64,000 nt of DNA, from contig NZ_CANMZW010000001.1 of assembly GCF_947502445.1 (NCBI RefSeq), forward strand, positions 124,001 through 188,000, in the 5' to 3' direction. Positions 7,557-16,777 of the stretch are shown here, one piece after another. Below the pieces are notes generated by a model. It made no database searches, was not told the origin of the DNA, and saw only the letters and a program-made list of their open reading frames with translations. The stretch is from an uncultured Brevibacillus sp. Its GTDB lineage: Bacteria; Bacillota; Bacilli; Brevibacillales; Brevibacillaceae. The translations under genes were made by a program, and so were the position numbers. The first letter of the stretch is position 1; the number at the start of each line of letters is the position of its first letter.

Positions 7557-9314
7557 ATGGCAAAAGGTAAACTAATCATTGTCGGTGGTGGTTTGGCCGG
7601 CTTGATGGCTACCATCAAAGCAGCAGAAAAAGGTGTTCCCGTTGAGCTTTTCTCCCTGGTTCCCGTTAAACGTTCCCACTCTGTTTGTGCACAGGGCGGT
7701 ATTAACGGCGCGGTAAACACGAAAGGGGAAGGCGACTCCACTTGGGAGCACTTCGACGATACAGTATATGGCGGAGACTTCTTGGCTAACCAACCGCCAG
7801 TAAAAGCAATGACCGATGCGGCACCTGGTATCATTTACATGCTGGACCGTATGGGTGTTATGTTCAACCGTACACCAGAAGGACTTTTGGACTTCCGTCG
7901 TTTCGGTGGAACCAAGCATCACCGCACTGCATTTGCGGGTGCAACGACTGGACAACAGCTGCTTTATGCACTGGACGAGCAAGTTCGCCGTTATGAAGCA
8001 GAAGGTCTGGTTACTAAGTACGAATATTGGGATTTCCTCGGAGCCGTTTTGGACGATACAGGAACCTGTCGCGGGATTACTGCACAAAACATGCGTTCCG
8101 GTGAAATTCAATCCTTCCGTGCAGATGCCGTTATTTTGGCAACAGGCGGTCCTGGTATCATCTTTGGTAAATCGACGAACTCGATTATCAATACCGGTAC
8201 AGCGGCTTCTGCTGCATACCAGCAGGGCGTTATCTACTCTAACGGTGAAATGATCCAGATTCACCCGACTGCAATCCCTGGCGACGACAAGCTGCGTCTG
8301 ATGTCCGAATCCGCTCGCGGTGAAGGTGGACGCGTTTGGACTTATAAAGACGGTAAGCCTTGGTACTTCCTGGAGGAAAAATATCCAGCGTACGGTAACC
8401 TGGTACCGCGTGACATCGCGACACGCGAAATCTTCTCCGTTTGCGTCGATATGAAACTGGGTATCAATGGCGAAAACATGGTATACCTCGACCTGTCCCA
8501 CAAAGATCCAAAAGAATTGGATGTTAAGCTGGGTGGTATCATCGAGATTTACGAAAAATTCGTTGGGGACGACCCACGTAAAGTTCCAATGAAGATTTTC
8601 CCTGCGGTTCACTACTCCATGGGCGGTATGTGGGTAGACTACAACCAAATGACCAACATCCCTGGTCTGTTCGCAGCGGGTGAGTGCGATTACTCTCAAC
8701 ACGGTGCAAACCGTCTGGGTGCAAACTCCCTGTTGTCCGCGATCTACGGAGGTATGGTTGCAGGACCAAAAGCAATCGAATATATCAAAGGCTTGAACCA
8801 ATCCTCTGATGATCTGTCTTCCACACTCTTTGACAGCTACACTAGCAAAGAGCAAGCGAAGTACGACAACATCCTGAAAATGGATGGAACAGAAAATGCT
8901 TACCTGATTCACAAAGAGCTGGGTGAGTGGATGACTGACAACGTAACGGTAGTTCGTTACAATGACCGTCTCCAAAGAACAGATGACAAGATCGTTGAAT
9001 TGATGGAGCGCTACAAAAAAATCAATATCAACGATACAAACAAATGGAGCAATGCTGGTGCTTCCTTTACCCGTCACCTGTGGAACATGCTCGTATTGTC
9101 CCGTGCGATCACGATCGGCGCGCTCAAGCGTGACGAGAGCCGCGGTGCTCACTACAAGCCTGATTTCCCAGAGCGCGATGACGAAAACTTCATGAAAACA
9201 ACAATGGCGAAGTACAATGCTGAAACCACTGCGCCAGAAATCTACTACGAAGACATTGACGTTTCGTTGATTGCACCGCGTAAACGTGACTATACGTCTG
9301 AAAAGAAGCACTAA
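7557..9314 (+). CDS. sdhA: Succinate dehydrogenase flavoprotein subunit
   Basis: A 585-residue FAD subunit that oxidises succinate to fumarate in the TCA cycle. It shows the dinucleotide-binding GGGLAGLMA near residue 10, the covalent-FAD histidine motif SHSVCAQGG (His41), the substrate-site IHPTAIPG near residue 240 and the HYSMGG motif near 356. The C-terminal helical domain is present. Spacing of 18 bases on each side to sdhC and sdhB shows one operon. A long antisense open frame covers most of it and is a codon-bias shadow. Confidence 0.97.
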   Translation: MAKGKLIIVGGGLAGLMATIKAAEKGVPVELFSLVPVKRSHSVCAQGGINGAVNTKGEGDSTWEHFDDTVYGGDFLANQPPVKAMTDAAPGIIYMLDRMGVMFNRTPEGLLDFRRFGGTKHHRTAFAGATTGQQLLYALDEQVRRYEAEGLVTKYEYWDFLGAVLDDTGTCRGITAQNMRSGEIQSFRADAVILATGGPGIIFGKSTNSIINTGTAASAAYQQGVIYSNGEMIQIHPTAIPGDDKLRLMSESARGEGGRVWTYKDGKPWYFLEEKYPAYGNLVPRDIATREIFSVCVDMKLGINGENMVYLDLSHKDPKELDVKLGGIIEIYEKFVGDDPRKVPMKIFPAVHYSMGGMWVDYNQMTNIPGLFAAGECDYSQHGANRLGANSLLSAIYGGMVAGPKAIEYIKGLNQSSDDLSSTLFDSYTSKEQAKYDNILKMDGTENAYLIHKELGEWMTDNVTVVRYNDRLQRTDDKIVELMERYKKININDTNKWSNAGASFTRHLWNMLVLSRAITIGALKRDESRGAHYKPDFPERDDENFMKTTMAKYNAETTAPEIYYEDIDVSLIAPRKRDYTSEKKH

Positions 9315-9332
9315 GAGAGGAGGAAACTGATC

Positions 9333-10082
9333 ATGGCAGAAAAATTGATTCATCTAATTATCACTCGCCAAGATAGCCCTGACAGCACTCCGTACAAGGA
9401 AGAGTTCAAGATTCCATACCGTCCTGGTATGAACGTAATTAGTGCGCTGATGGAGATTCAACGCAACCCGCTCAACGCACAAGGACAAAAAACGTCTCCA
9501 GTTAACTGGGAATCGAACTGCCTGGAAGAAGTTTGTGGTGCGTGCTCGATGGTAATTAACGGTAGACCACGCCAAGCGTGCTCTGCCCTGGTTGATAAGC
9601 TGGAACAGCCAATTCGTCTCGAACCAATGAGTACCTTCCCGGTACAACGCGACCTGTCTATTGACCGCAGTCGCATGTTCGATGCATTGAAACGCGTAAA
9701 AGCATGGGTTCCAATCGATGGTACACATGATCTTGGACCTGGTCCTCGTATGCCAGAAGTAGAGCGTCAATGGGCGTATGAGCTCTCCAAATGCATGACT
9801 TGCGGTGTTTGCCTGGAGGCATGCCCGAACGTAAATGCGAAGTCCGATTTCATTGGACCGTTCGCGATTTCCCAAGTTCGTCTGTTTAACCAGCATCCAA
9901 CTGGTATGATGAATAAGCATGAGCGTCTGGAAGCATTGATGGAAGATGGCGGTATCGGTGATTGCGGTAACTCGCAAAACTGCGTACAAGCTTGTCCAAA
10001 AGGAATTCCGCTCACTACTTCGATTGCTCATATGAACAAAGAAACAACCAAACATGCGGTGAAGAAATTCTTCTTCTCGTAA
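9333..10082 (+). CDS. sdhB: Succinate dehydrogenase iron-sulfur subunit
   Basis: A 249-residue subunit carrying three iron-sulfur clusters between SdhA and SdhC. The N-terminal 2Fe-2S site is CLEEVCGAC...C (Cys63, 68, 71 and about 83). The C-terminal ferredoxin-like domain has CMTCGVCLEACPN near residue 154 and CGNSQNCVQACPKG near 212. A GAGAGGAGG site precedes the ATG. Last gene of the operon, followed by a strong terminator. Confidence 0.96.
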   Translation: MAEKLIHLIITRQDSPDSTPYKEEFKIPYRPGMNVISALMEIQRNPLNAQGQKTSPVNWESNCLEEVCGACSMVINGRPRQACSALVDKLEQPIRLEPMSTFPVQRDLSIDRSRMFDALKRVKAWVPIDGTHDLGPGPRMPEVERQWAYELSKCMTCGVCLEACPNVNAKSDFIGPFAISQVRLFNQHPTGMMNKHERLEALMEDGGIGDCGNSQNCVQACPKGIPLTTSIAHMNKETTKHAVKKFFFS

Positions 10083-10093
10083 TAAGTATGACG

Positions 10094-10135
10094 AAAAAAG
10101 GCGTGCGCCGGATATCCGGTTTGCACGCCTTTTTT
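10094..10135. terminator. Bidirectional terminator between sdhB and the marR-type gene
   Basis: AAAAAAGGCGTGC and GCACGCCTTTTTT flank a loop that itself contains the palindrome CCGGATATCCGG. The arms supply a T-run on each strand, so it can end both converging transcripts; it abuts the regulator's stop codon. Confidence 0.85.
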
Positions 10136-10582
10136 CTATTCTTTTTCAGCCGATGCTGTTGCCGAACGCGCTAATTTTTCAAAAGTAGAAACTAAGCTTT
10201 CTAATTCTTCTGGCGTCAGGCAAGAGAAGTATTGCTGCAGCATTTCCAGCCTTTTTTGCTTTGCTTGCAGCAATATCGATTTTCCTGCGTCTGTCAGGCG
10301 AATATGTACCACGCGCCGATCTTCTTCGTCACGATCCCGTATCACGTATTCATGCTTATCTAAGCGATCGATCATAGCTGTTATCGCGCTTGGTTTGACG
10401 ACCATGGAATCTGCCAATTCACCGACAGTGCATTTTCCCTTTTGCTCAAGCTGATAAAGAATATAAAACTGTGGACCTGTTAAACCCGGGACAGGCTCAG
10501 ACAATTGTGGTCCGATTACGCGCATGGCAGAACGAAACGCCTCCTGGAGACGCTCGATCGCATCTTGCACATTGTATGACAT
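10136..10582 (-). CDS. MarR-family transcriptional regulator
   Basis: A 148-residue winged-helix regulator of the MarR/SlyA type. The recognition region reads CTVGELADSMVVKPSAITAMIDRL (residues about 53-77), followed by the wing DEEDRRVVHIRLTDAG. Helices at both ends would form the dimer interface. The ATG at 10582 follows ACAAGGAGC on the minus strand. Target and ligand cannot be told from sequence. The divergent neighbour is a secreted protease, which could be a target, but no clear palindrome was seen between them. Confidence 0.85.
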   Translation of the reverse strand: MSYNVQDAIERLQEAFRSAMRVIGPQLSEPVPGLTGPQFYILYQLEQKGKCTVGELADSMVVKPSAITAMIDRLDKHEYVIRDRDEEDRRVVHIRLTDAGKSILLQAKQKRLEMLQQYFSCLTPEELESLVSTFEKLARSATASAEKE

Positions 10583-10776
10583 GCTGTTTCAGCTCCTTGT
10601 ACCGATAGGCATCACACCTTATTATACCAAAAATAAGCGGGAAGTAATTTGACGCCTTTGCGTACATTCTGTTTTTCCCTCGGCAGGAAGCGTTCATTTG
10701 TTAAGAAAGGGAATACCTTAGAGCTTCCCAGTGAAAACTTAAAACAATGGATGCTTTACCATAAAGGGGGCAAACG

Positions 10777-13700
10777 ATGAAAAAACAGGTACTCAGCTTA
10801 GGGTTGGCGTTGGTTTTGCTTCCCATAACGACAGTGAATACAGGCAGAGTCTATGCGCTTGCGGGAATAGACACGACAAGCTTTCAAACACGAGTCATGC
10901 AGGATTTGCAGGATGCTGCGATTCCAGAACAAGCCCAGCGGGTGACACCGAAGGAAGGAAGCGAGTCACGCTTTTCTGTAGCGGATGAATGGCAGCGTGC
11001 CGAGAATTCCTTTTTGGGCGAGCAGGTCTCGTTCGCGCAGACCTCAACCTTGGATATGATTGAAGCTACCGAGGCCTGGCAGGATGCAGGGGTAAAAGGA
11101 GAAGGGATGCTTGTATCTGTAGTTGATACCGGGGTTAATCCGAAGCATCCGGATATGCCTGCTCCACGTGACAAGCGATTGGCGCAGCAAAAATCAGGCT
11201 CTACGAAGAAGGTCATTCCCGGATACAACTGGGCTGACCGCAATCAAACAACAGAGGATGTCGGAGAATCGCAGCATGGTGTGCATGTATCGGGGATCAT
11301 TGCGGCAAATGGAAAAATGAAGGGTGTCGCTCCTGAAGCACAAATTATGAGTCAAAAGGTGTTTTCCAATTATCAAGGAGAAGTACCCGGATTAAGCGAA
11401 TCCATCTTATTTGCCATTAACGATTCGGTCACGAAAAAAGCGGATGTGATCAATCTGAGCCTGGGCTCCTCGGCAGGCTATGTGGACGAGGTAAACACTG
11501 AGCAAATGGCTGTCAAGCGCGCCGTAGACAACGGTGTGATCGTGGTTGCTGCTGCGGGCAACGATGCCTACTTTGGCAGTGACAAGGTGCGTGCGCAAAA
11601 CCCTGACATAGCTATGATCGGTTCACCGGGCCTCGCACCTGACGCATTTGCGGTCGCTTCTGTCAACGCAACTTCGCTGGCAGGCCACAGCTTCGGTGTA
11701 CAAGGTGTACCGGGACTGGAACGAGTCGTTTACCTGCATGGACATGTCGCGACGGGAAACGCGATTAACCCCGTAACGACGCTGCTCAAGTCTTATCCGC
11801 TCGTGTATATGGGAAAAGGGAAAAAAGAAGACTACAACGTCTCGGTCAAAGACAAAGTGGTGCTTTTGGAGCGAGGAGATATTTCGTTCGATGAAAAGCT
11901 TCGCCTCGCCAAGGAGGCAGGAGCTGTAGGAGCGGTTATCTACAATAATGAGACAGGGCCAGTGATGATCAGCGCGGAGCATCTGAAGCAAATTCCGGCT
12001 GTATCGGTCTTGAAGCAAATGGGTGAGAAGCTGGCGCAGGCGATAAAAAAGGGAAAAAAGGTAAGCATCACTTTTGACGGCGAGTATGCGCAAAATCCGA
12101 TGCCATATCCGGATGGCGGGACTATCTCTGCTTTTTCATCCTGGGGCCCTACGCCAGACTTGCAGTTCAAGCCAGAAATATCCGCGCCAGGCGGGGGGAT
12201 TTTGTCGACGGTAAAAGACTCCGATTATGCGGTGAAAAGCGGGACCTCTATGGCTACACCACATGTAGCGGGAGGGATGGCGCTGCTGAAGCAGGCCTAC
12301 CAAAAGCAAGGAAGAAATCTGCAGGGCAGGTCGCTTGTAGAGACGCTCAAAGCAGCAGCCATGAACACCGCACAGCCGATTATGGACCCGCGGCAAAGTG
12401 TAGCTGCCTTCGAAAAGACGCGTGTGCAAAAAATGCCCTACAGCCCGCGTGTGCAGGGGGCAGGACTAATGCAAATTAACAAGGCGATCCAAACGCCTGT
12501 AATCATTGTAGATGCGAAAGGTAAGGCTGGGGTTTCTTTGGGGGAAATTGGCCCTACGACGACCTTTTCCTTGTTTCTCGATAACAAATTTGGCAAAAAG
12601 CCAATAACGTATCAGCTGCAGGACGAATTCGGGGTGCTGACTGATTTGCGCAAGGATGGCTTGAATCTCTTGACAGAGGGTCCACTCGAAGGGGCCAAGC
12701 TGCAGTTTTCTAATACGCAAGTCACCGTTGCTCCAGGGAAACGAAGTGAAGTGAAAGTGACGCTCCAGGTTCCCCAAGAGACAGCACGAAATCTGTTTGC
12801 AGAGGGCTTTATTGCGTTTCAGCCTGATGACAAGGAGCTTCCCACCTTACGTGTTCCATACTTTGGCTTTTACGGAAATTGGAACGAGCCACGAATCATG
12901 GACGAGCCGATGTGGGAGAAAGGAAGCCAGGAAAAACGTACAGGGGTCAAAACAACGTGGTACCATGACAAACGCAATGACAAGTGGAAGTACCGTGACT
13001 ACTTGGGTGTAACAGGTGTTGGCGAGGAAGGAGCCGCGAAAATCGATCCGACTCAAATCGCTTTTTCGCCAAACGGTGACGGTCATTACGATACGGCTGC
13101 TCCATCCATTACGTTTTTGCGCAATGCCCGTCAAGTGATCGTAGAGGTAACCGATCAATCTGGCAAGCCGATTAGGACGCTGGTGCGCGATGAAAAGGTG
13201 TCCAAATATGATCAGTCCAAGCTGGGTACGCCCTATTACTACACGGAGAGAGAAGCGTGGAGCTGGGATGGCAAAGCGTACGTTCCCGAAAAAGGAACCT
13301 ATGAGCAGGTAGCAGATGGCCAATATCACTTTAGCATCAAGGCTAAAATCGATGGACGTAATGCCAACTGGCAAACCTTGACCTTGCCGATCCGAGTGGA
13401 CACGAAGCCACCAGTCATTTCTGTATCAGTATCAGGAAATCGTGTTCAATGGAGCAGTCGGGATAAAGATATTCAAGGGTATTTACTGTATGTGAACGGG
13501 AAAAAAGTAGGAGGGCCATACTCTTCCAAGGTAACGAGTACGGTTGTAAATCAACCCGACAAAAAAATGAGTGTGGTTGCTTACGACTTTGCGGGCAATA
13601 TCAGTGTGGGTCATTTGAATGGGAAGAGCGATACGACCCCGCCATTCATCGAATTTCCGGATGATCTGTTCTCCTACCTGAAAATTTCCAAGCAGCCGGA

Positions 13701-14538
13701 TGTCGCCTTGCGTGGAAAAGTGTCTGGAGAGGATATGCTGGACAGAGTTCGATTGTCGATCAACAAAGCTCCGGTAAAGGTCGAGTCAGACGGTTCATTC
13801 GAGACGATCATAAGGCTGCCAGAAGGGATCAACTATGTCGTTTACAGTGCTCGAGACATGTATGGAAACACGCGGCAATTTACCCAGCGAGTCATTGTGG
13901 ATACGACCCCTCCCATTTTACAGTTCCAAAATGATGGAGCAGAGGACGTGCAATTTGACCCAGCAACGAAGCAAATGCTGGTCCCGATCCGGTTTATGTA
14001 TCGAGATCAGACATACAAGGGACAGATTAGCGTAAATGGACAAATTGTCACCAGCTTTGAAGAAGATCAGCTCGAAGTCCCTGTTCAAAAATATGTGACT
14101 CAGACACTGCCGTTGAAGCATGGAGAGAATCGTATTTTGATCGAGGGTAAGGACGGGGCAGGCAATCAAAGCTCCCTGTTGATTTACGGATATGTCGATG
14201 CTAGTGCCGGATCAATTGTCTTGCATCAAGGCGAGCTGCGATTGAACTACAAAGCGAGAGCAGTTCCTGCGCCAACAGTTAAATTAAAGCAAAACCAGCT
14301 TGAAGCAAAAGGCGGTGAGTCTATTCCTATCGAAGGGAAGGTGACAGGTACTGGTGCTGTCAGTCTTAAAATCCAGTATGGGAATCAGGAGCTACAGGCT
14401 GATGTGAATGATCAAGGGGGATTTCGACTCGTGCTCGATCATATTGAGGACGGAAAGCAAAAGCTGACAGTAGTTGCGACAGATTCATTGGGACGCGAAG
14501 CCCGAGCGGAGATGAATGTGATAGGAAAGAAGCGGTAG
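10777..14538 (+). CDS. Large extracellular subtilisin-family (S8) serine protease, Vpr-like
   Basis: A 1,253-residue secreted protease. Residues 1-28 form a signal peptide. The catalytic triad is visible: Asp117 in VVDTG, His167 in QHGVHVSG and Ser491 in SGTSMATPHVAGG. A PA-type insert lies between His and Ser (about residues 320-430), as in Vpr and C5a-peptidase-like enzymes. A long C-terminal region follows with several beta-sandwich units, recognised by repeated DTTPP and DTKPP linkers typical of Ig-like or Fn3-like domains. There is no LPXTG or SLH anchor. It probably degrades protein outside the cell. An AAAGGGGG site precedes the ATG; a terminator closes this single-gene unit. Confidence 0.9.
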   Translation: MKKQVLSLGLALVLLPITTVNTGRVYALAGIDTTSFQTRVMQDLQDAAIPEQAQRVTPKEGSESRFSVADEWQRAENSFLGEQVSFAQTSTLDMIEATEAWQDAGVKGEGMLVSVVDTGVNPKHPDMPAPRDKRLAQQKSGSTKKVIPGYNWADRNQTTEDVGESQHGVHVSGIIAANGKMKGVAPEAQIMSQKVFSNYQGEVPGLSESILFAINDSVTKKADVINLSLGSSAGYVDEVNTEQMAVKRAVDNGVIVVAAAGNDAYFGSDKVRAQNPDIAMIGSPGLAPDAFAVASVNATSLAGHSFGVQGVPGLERVVYLHGHVATGNAINPVTTLLKSYPLVYMGKGKKEDYNVSVKDKVVLLERGDISFDEKLRLAKEAGAVGAVIYNNETGPVMISAEHLKQIPAVSVLKQMGEKLAQAIKKGKKVSITFDGEYAQNPMPYPDGGTISAFSSWGPTPDLQFKPEISAPGGGILSTVKDSDYAVKSGTSMATPHVAGGMALLKQAYQKQGRNLQGRSLVETLKAAAMNTAQPIMDPRQSVAAFEKTRVQKMPYSPRVQGAGLMQINKAIQTPVIIVDAKGKAGVSLGEIGPTTTFSLFLDNKFGKKPITYQLQDEFGVLTDLRKDGLNLLTEGPLEGAKLQFSNTQVTVAPGKRSEVKVTLQVPQETARNLFAEGFIAFQPDDKELPTLRVPYFGFYGNWNEPRIMDEPMWEKGSQEKRTGVKTTWYHDKRNDKWKYRDYLGVTGVGEEGAAKIDPTQIAFSPNGDGHYDTAAPSITFLRNARQVIVEVTDQSGKPIRTLVRDEKVSKYDQSKLGTPYYYTEREAWSWDGKAYVPEKGTYEQVADGQYHFSIKAKIDGRNANWQTLTLPIRVDTKPPVISVSVSGNRVQWSSRDKDIQGYLLYVNGKKVGGPYSSKVTSTVVNQPDKKMSVVAYDFAGNISVGHLNGKSDTTPPFIEFPDDLFSYLKISKQPDVALRGKVSGEDMLDRVRLSINKAPVKVESDGSFETIIRLPEGINYVVYSARDMYGNTRQFTQRVIVDTTPPILQFQNDGAEDVQFDPATKQMLVPIRFMYRDQTYKGQISVNGQIVTSFEEDQLEVPVQKYVTQTLPLKHGENRILIEGKDGAGNQSSLLIYGYVDASAGSIVLHQGELRLNYKARAVPAPTVKLKQNQLEAKGGESIPIEGKVTGTGAVSLKIQYGNQELQADVNDQGGFRLVLDHIEDGKQKLTVVATDSLGREARAEMNVIGKKR

Positions 14539-14549
14539 AGTAATGAAGC

Positions 14550-14590
14550 ATACCCGGCGAAGCGCATGATCAGGCTGCTGCCGGGTATTT
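14550..14590 (+). terminator. Terminator after the S8 protease gene
   Basis: ATACCCGGC and GCCGGGTAT form a nine-pair stem, followed by a short T stretch. Confidence 0.7.
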
Positions 14591-14611
14591 GTGTCTGGGG
14601 AGGGAAATTTG

Positions 14612-15040
14612 ATGTTTTATCACGGGATCAAGTGGGAATATGTAATGAAGGAGTATCCGTTGCTTTCACCACGACGTACTGTTAGCAAGCATCGGAGAGA
14701 CCAAGCCCTCGATCGTAAGCATTTGCTTCAACAATTTGGCTTGGAGCCGGTTCATTTACTCGAGGCTGATGAGAGCTACCCCCATGAGCGTTGCATCATG
14801 GAATGCTTCGAGTTTGGGGATACCGTTTTTGCTTTTGAACGTTTGGAGCTTCCGGTATGGCAGTTAAGTCATCATGAAGTAGGCGTAGAAGTCCTCAATC
14901 TACGCTCCTGCAAGACTATTTATACCATTCGTTATGAGACTAAAGTAGAGTCTTTTTTTCCGGGAATACCGTATATAAGAGACTTTTTCCCTACATTTTA
15001 TGGTGATGACTCTTGCAACTGCCAAAAATCGACATTATGA
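14612..15040 (+). CDS. Hypothetical protein upstream of a CheX-like gene
   Basis: A 142-residue protein that I do not recognise. The N-terminal third is basic (SPRRTVSKHRR), the middle acidic and aromatic (ECFEFGDTVFAFERLELPVW), and it ends in CNCQKSTL. There is no signal peptide or membrane segment. The ATG at 14612 is chosen because GGGGAGGG ends seven bases before it; an in-frame GTG at 14591 lies upstream of that site. It is 44 bases before the CheX-like gene and may be cotranscribed with it. Confidence 0.55.
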   Translation: MFYHGIKWEYVMKEYPLLSPRRTVSKHRRDQALDRKHLLQQFGLEPVHLLEADESYPHERCIMECFEFGDTVFAFERLELPVWQLSHHEVGVEVLNLRSCKTIYTIRYETKVESFFPGIPYIRDFFPTFYGDDSCNCQKSTL

Positions 15041-15084
15041 TATGAATACGACAGATAATTGCCCGGGAAAGGAAGAGAGAAGAG

Positions 15085-15543
15085 ATGATAGTCCAATACT
15101 TAGATCCGTTCTTAGAATCTGCCTCATCGGTGATTTCGCAAGTGTGCAATGTCGATATCTCTCGAGGGGAATTGGCCGAAAAAGAATGGATACATCGTGA
15201 AGGCCATACCTGGATTCGTATTGGGATGACCGGTCAATTGCAAGGAGATGTATTTTTTGGCATCCAGGAGGATTTGGCTCTGCGAATCATTTCCGCTATG
15301 ATGGGAGGTTTCCCTGTCAATGAAATGGATGAAATTGGTAAAAGTGCGATTTCAGAGCTAGGAAATATGATTTCGGGGAATGCGAGTACGATTTTGTCTA
15401 ATCGAGGCGTGCAGGTAGATATTACACCACCGTTGTTTTTGCTGAATCGGGATATGCAAGAAATGACGGGTACTGCACTCACTGCACCGCTCGATTTGCA
15501 TGATATGGGTACGATGGAAATTCAGATTGTGATCATCAGATAG
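15085..15543 (+). CDS. CheX/CheC-like chemotaxis phosphatase family protein
   Basis: A 152-residue protein with the CheX fold signature: IGKSAISELGNMISGNA around residues 86-102, containing the E-x-x-N active-site pattern, and a DITPPLFL strand. CheX and CheC dephosphorylate CheY-P. It lacks the second E-x-x-N motif found in CheC, so it is closer to CheX. No flagellar or che gene is in the window, so this is an orphan; it might act on another response regulator. AAGGAAGAGAGAAG precedes the ATG, and a terminator overlaps the stop. Confidence 0.8.
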   Translation: MIVQYLDPFLESASSVISQVCNVDISRGELAEKEWIHREGHTWIRIGMTGQLQGDVFFGIQEDLALRIISAMMGGFPVNEMDEIGKSAISELGNMISGNASTILSNRGVQVDITPPLFLLNRDMQEMTGTALTAPLDLHDMGTMEIQIVIIR

Positions 15544-15566
15544 GCGGCAGCAGCCGTCTTTTTTTA
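15543..15566 (+). terminator. Terminator after the CheX-like gene
   Basis: GGCGGC and GCCGTC form a short stem around a four-base loop, followed by seven T residues. Confidence 0.7.
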
Positions 15567-15605
15567 CTCTGGGAGCATATCAAATCAGGGTAGGGGGAAG
15601 GTGCT

Positions 15606-16588
15606 TTGAACGAGGTGAACGTGCGAAACAGCATCCTGCCGCTGCAAGTGCGCGATCAAATGCAGGATCAATGGCTGCAAATACGTTTAGCTACGATATT
15701 GCCCGCGATTATGGTAAAGCATCAAATGGACATGTGGGTGATAATCGGCCGGGAGTATCAGGAGGACCCGATCATGGAGACACTGTTTCCGGCAGCGATT
15801 GACAGCTCCCGAAGATTGACGATCATCGTGTTTGCTTTAAAGGAAGACCAGACAGTAGATCGTTTGGTCATTCATACGAACCCCGATTTTGAGCCTTTTT
15901 ATCGACGGGTCTGGGAGTCGGCAAAAGAAGATCAATGGGGATGCTTGGCCCGCATCATTTCTGAGAATGAACCGAAGCACATCGGCGTCAATATCTCCGA
16001 CCACTACAGCTTTTGCGATGGCCTAACGCACTCGTATGTTACGAAATTGCTGGAGGTACTCGAAGCAGGTCAGGCGCCTGCCGTCATAAGTGCAGAACGG
16101 GTCGCGCTTGAGGGATTCATTATTTAGGGCTGGCGACAGATACTCAACAGCTTGCGTACGTATTAAAAATGGATGAGCACGATGCTCCGATAGGATTACA
16201 GAACGCCATGCAGACTGCAAATCGATTGGAAGACATTATGTGTGAGAACTTCCAAGAAGGACAGACTGGGAATGAGGTTTTCACAGCATGTATCAGAAAG
16301 GCAGAAGCAGAAGGGATAAAAGCGATGATTTATTCGCATCCCATCGGCACTCATTGCCATGCGGCAGGGCCACTCATCGGCTTGTACGATAAGCAGGAAG
16401 CAATCCCGGTCAAGGGAGAGTTGACCATTCAAAACAATACGTGCTACGCCATGGAATTTAATATTCGACAATACATACCTGAATGGGATGAGGAAATCCC
16501 TATCTATTTGGAAGAACCCATCGCTTTTGTAGATGGCAAGGTGCACTTTTTGGCCAAAAGGCAATCAAATTTTTACCTCATTCGTTAA
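15606..16588 (+). pseudogene. Broken M24-type metallopeptidase (Xaa-Pro aminopeptidase-like)
   Basis: The first part (15606 to the TAG at 16125-16127) is a creatinase/M24 N-terminal domain: MWVIIGREY, DSSRRLTIIVFAL, and an ending VISAERVALEGF. The second part continues in another frame from about 16121 as YLGLATDTQQLAYVLK and then YSHPIGTHCHAAGPLIGLYD near the C-terminus. In related enzymes roughly 80-110 residues normally lie between these segments, including the first metal ligands. The gene therefore has an internal deletion plus frame change at about 16120 and should be inactive. A TTG start at 15606 follows GGGGGAAG. The family call is from remembered conservation. Confidence 0.7.
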
Positions 16589-16593
16589 GAGAA

Positions 16594-16625
16594 AAGAGGG
16601 GGAGCACTAAGCTCGCCCCTCTTTC
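16594..16625 (+). terminator. Terminator after the broken M24 gene
   Basis: GAGGGGGAGC and GCTCGCCCCTC pair around a short ACTAA loop, followed by a short T-containing tail. Confidence 0.7.
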
Positions 16626-16777
16626 CATTTTCCTTCTTTCCCCGTAAGCAGCATCAAGAATTGTTTTTCTAGCACCTCTCGTTATCTGAAATATAAAAAA
16701 ACATAAAATATTTTTGATTGTCTGGATGAATTTTTTTAGATGGTGTATTGTTGGAAATAGTAAGGGGGTATGAAGGC

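Noticed and set aside
7572..9353. 593-codon open frame antisense to sdhA
   Set aside because: It mirrors sdhA over its whole length, has no ribosome binding site and encodes a Phe/Val/Asn-rich sequence with no domain; it is a codon-usage shadow.
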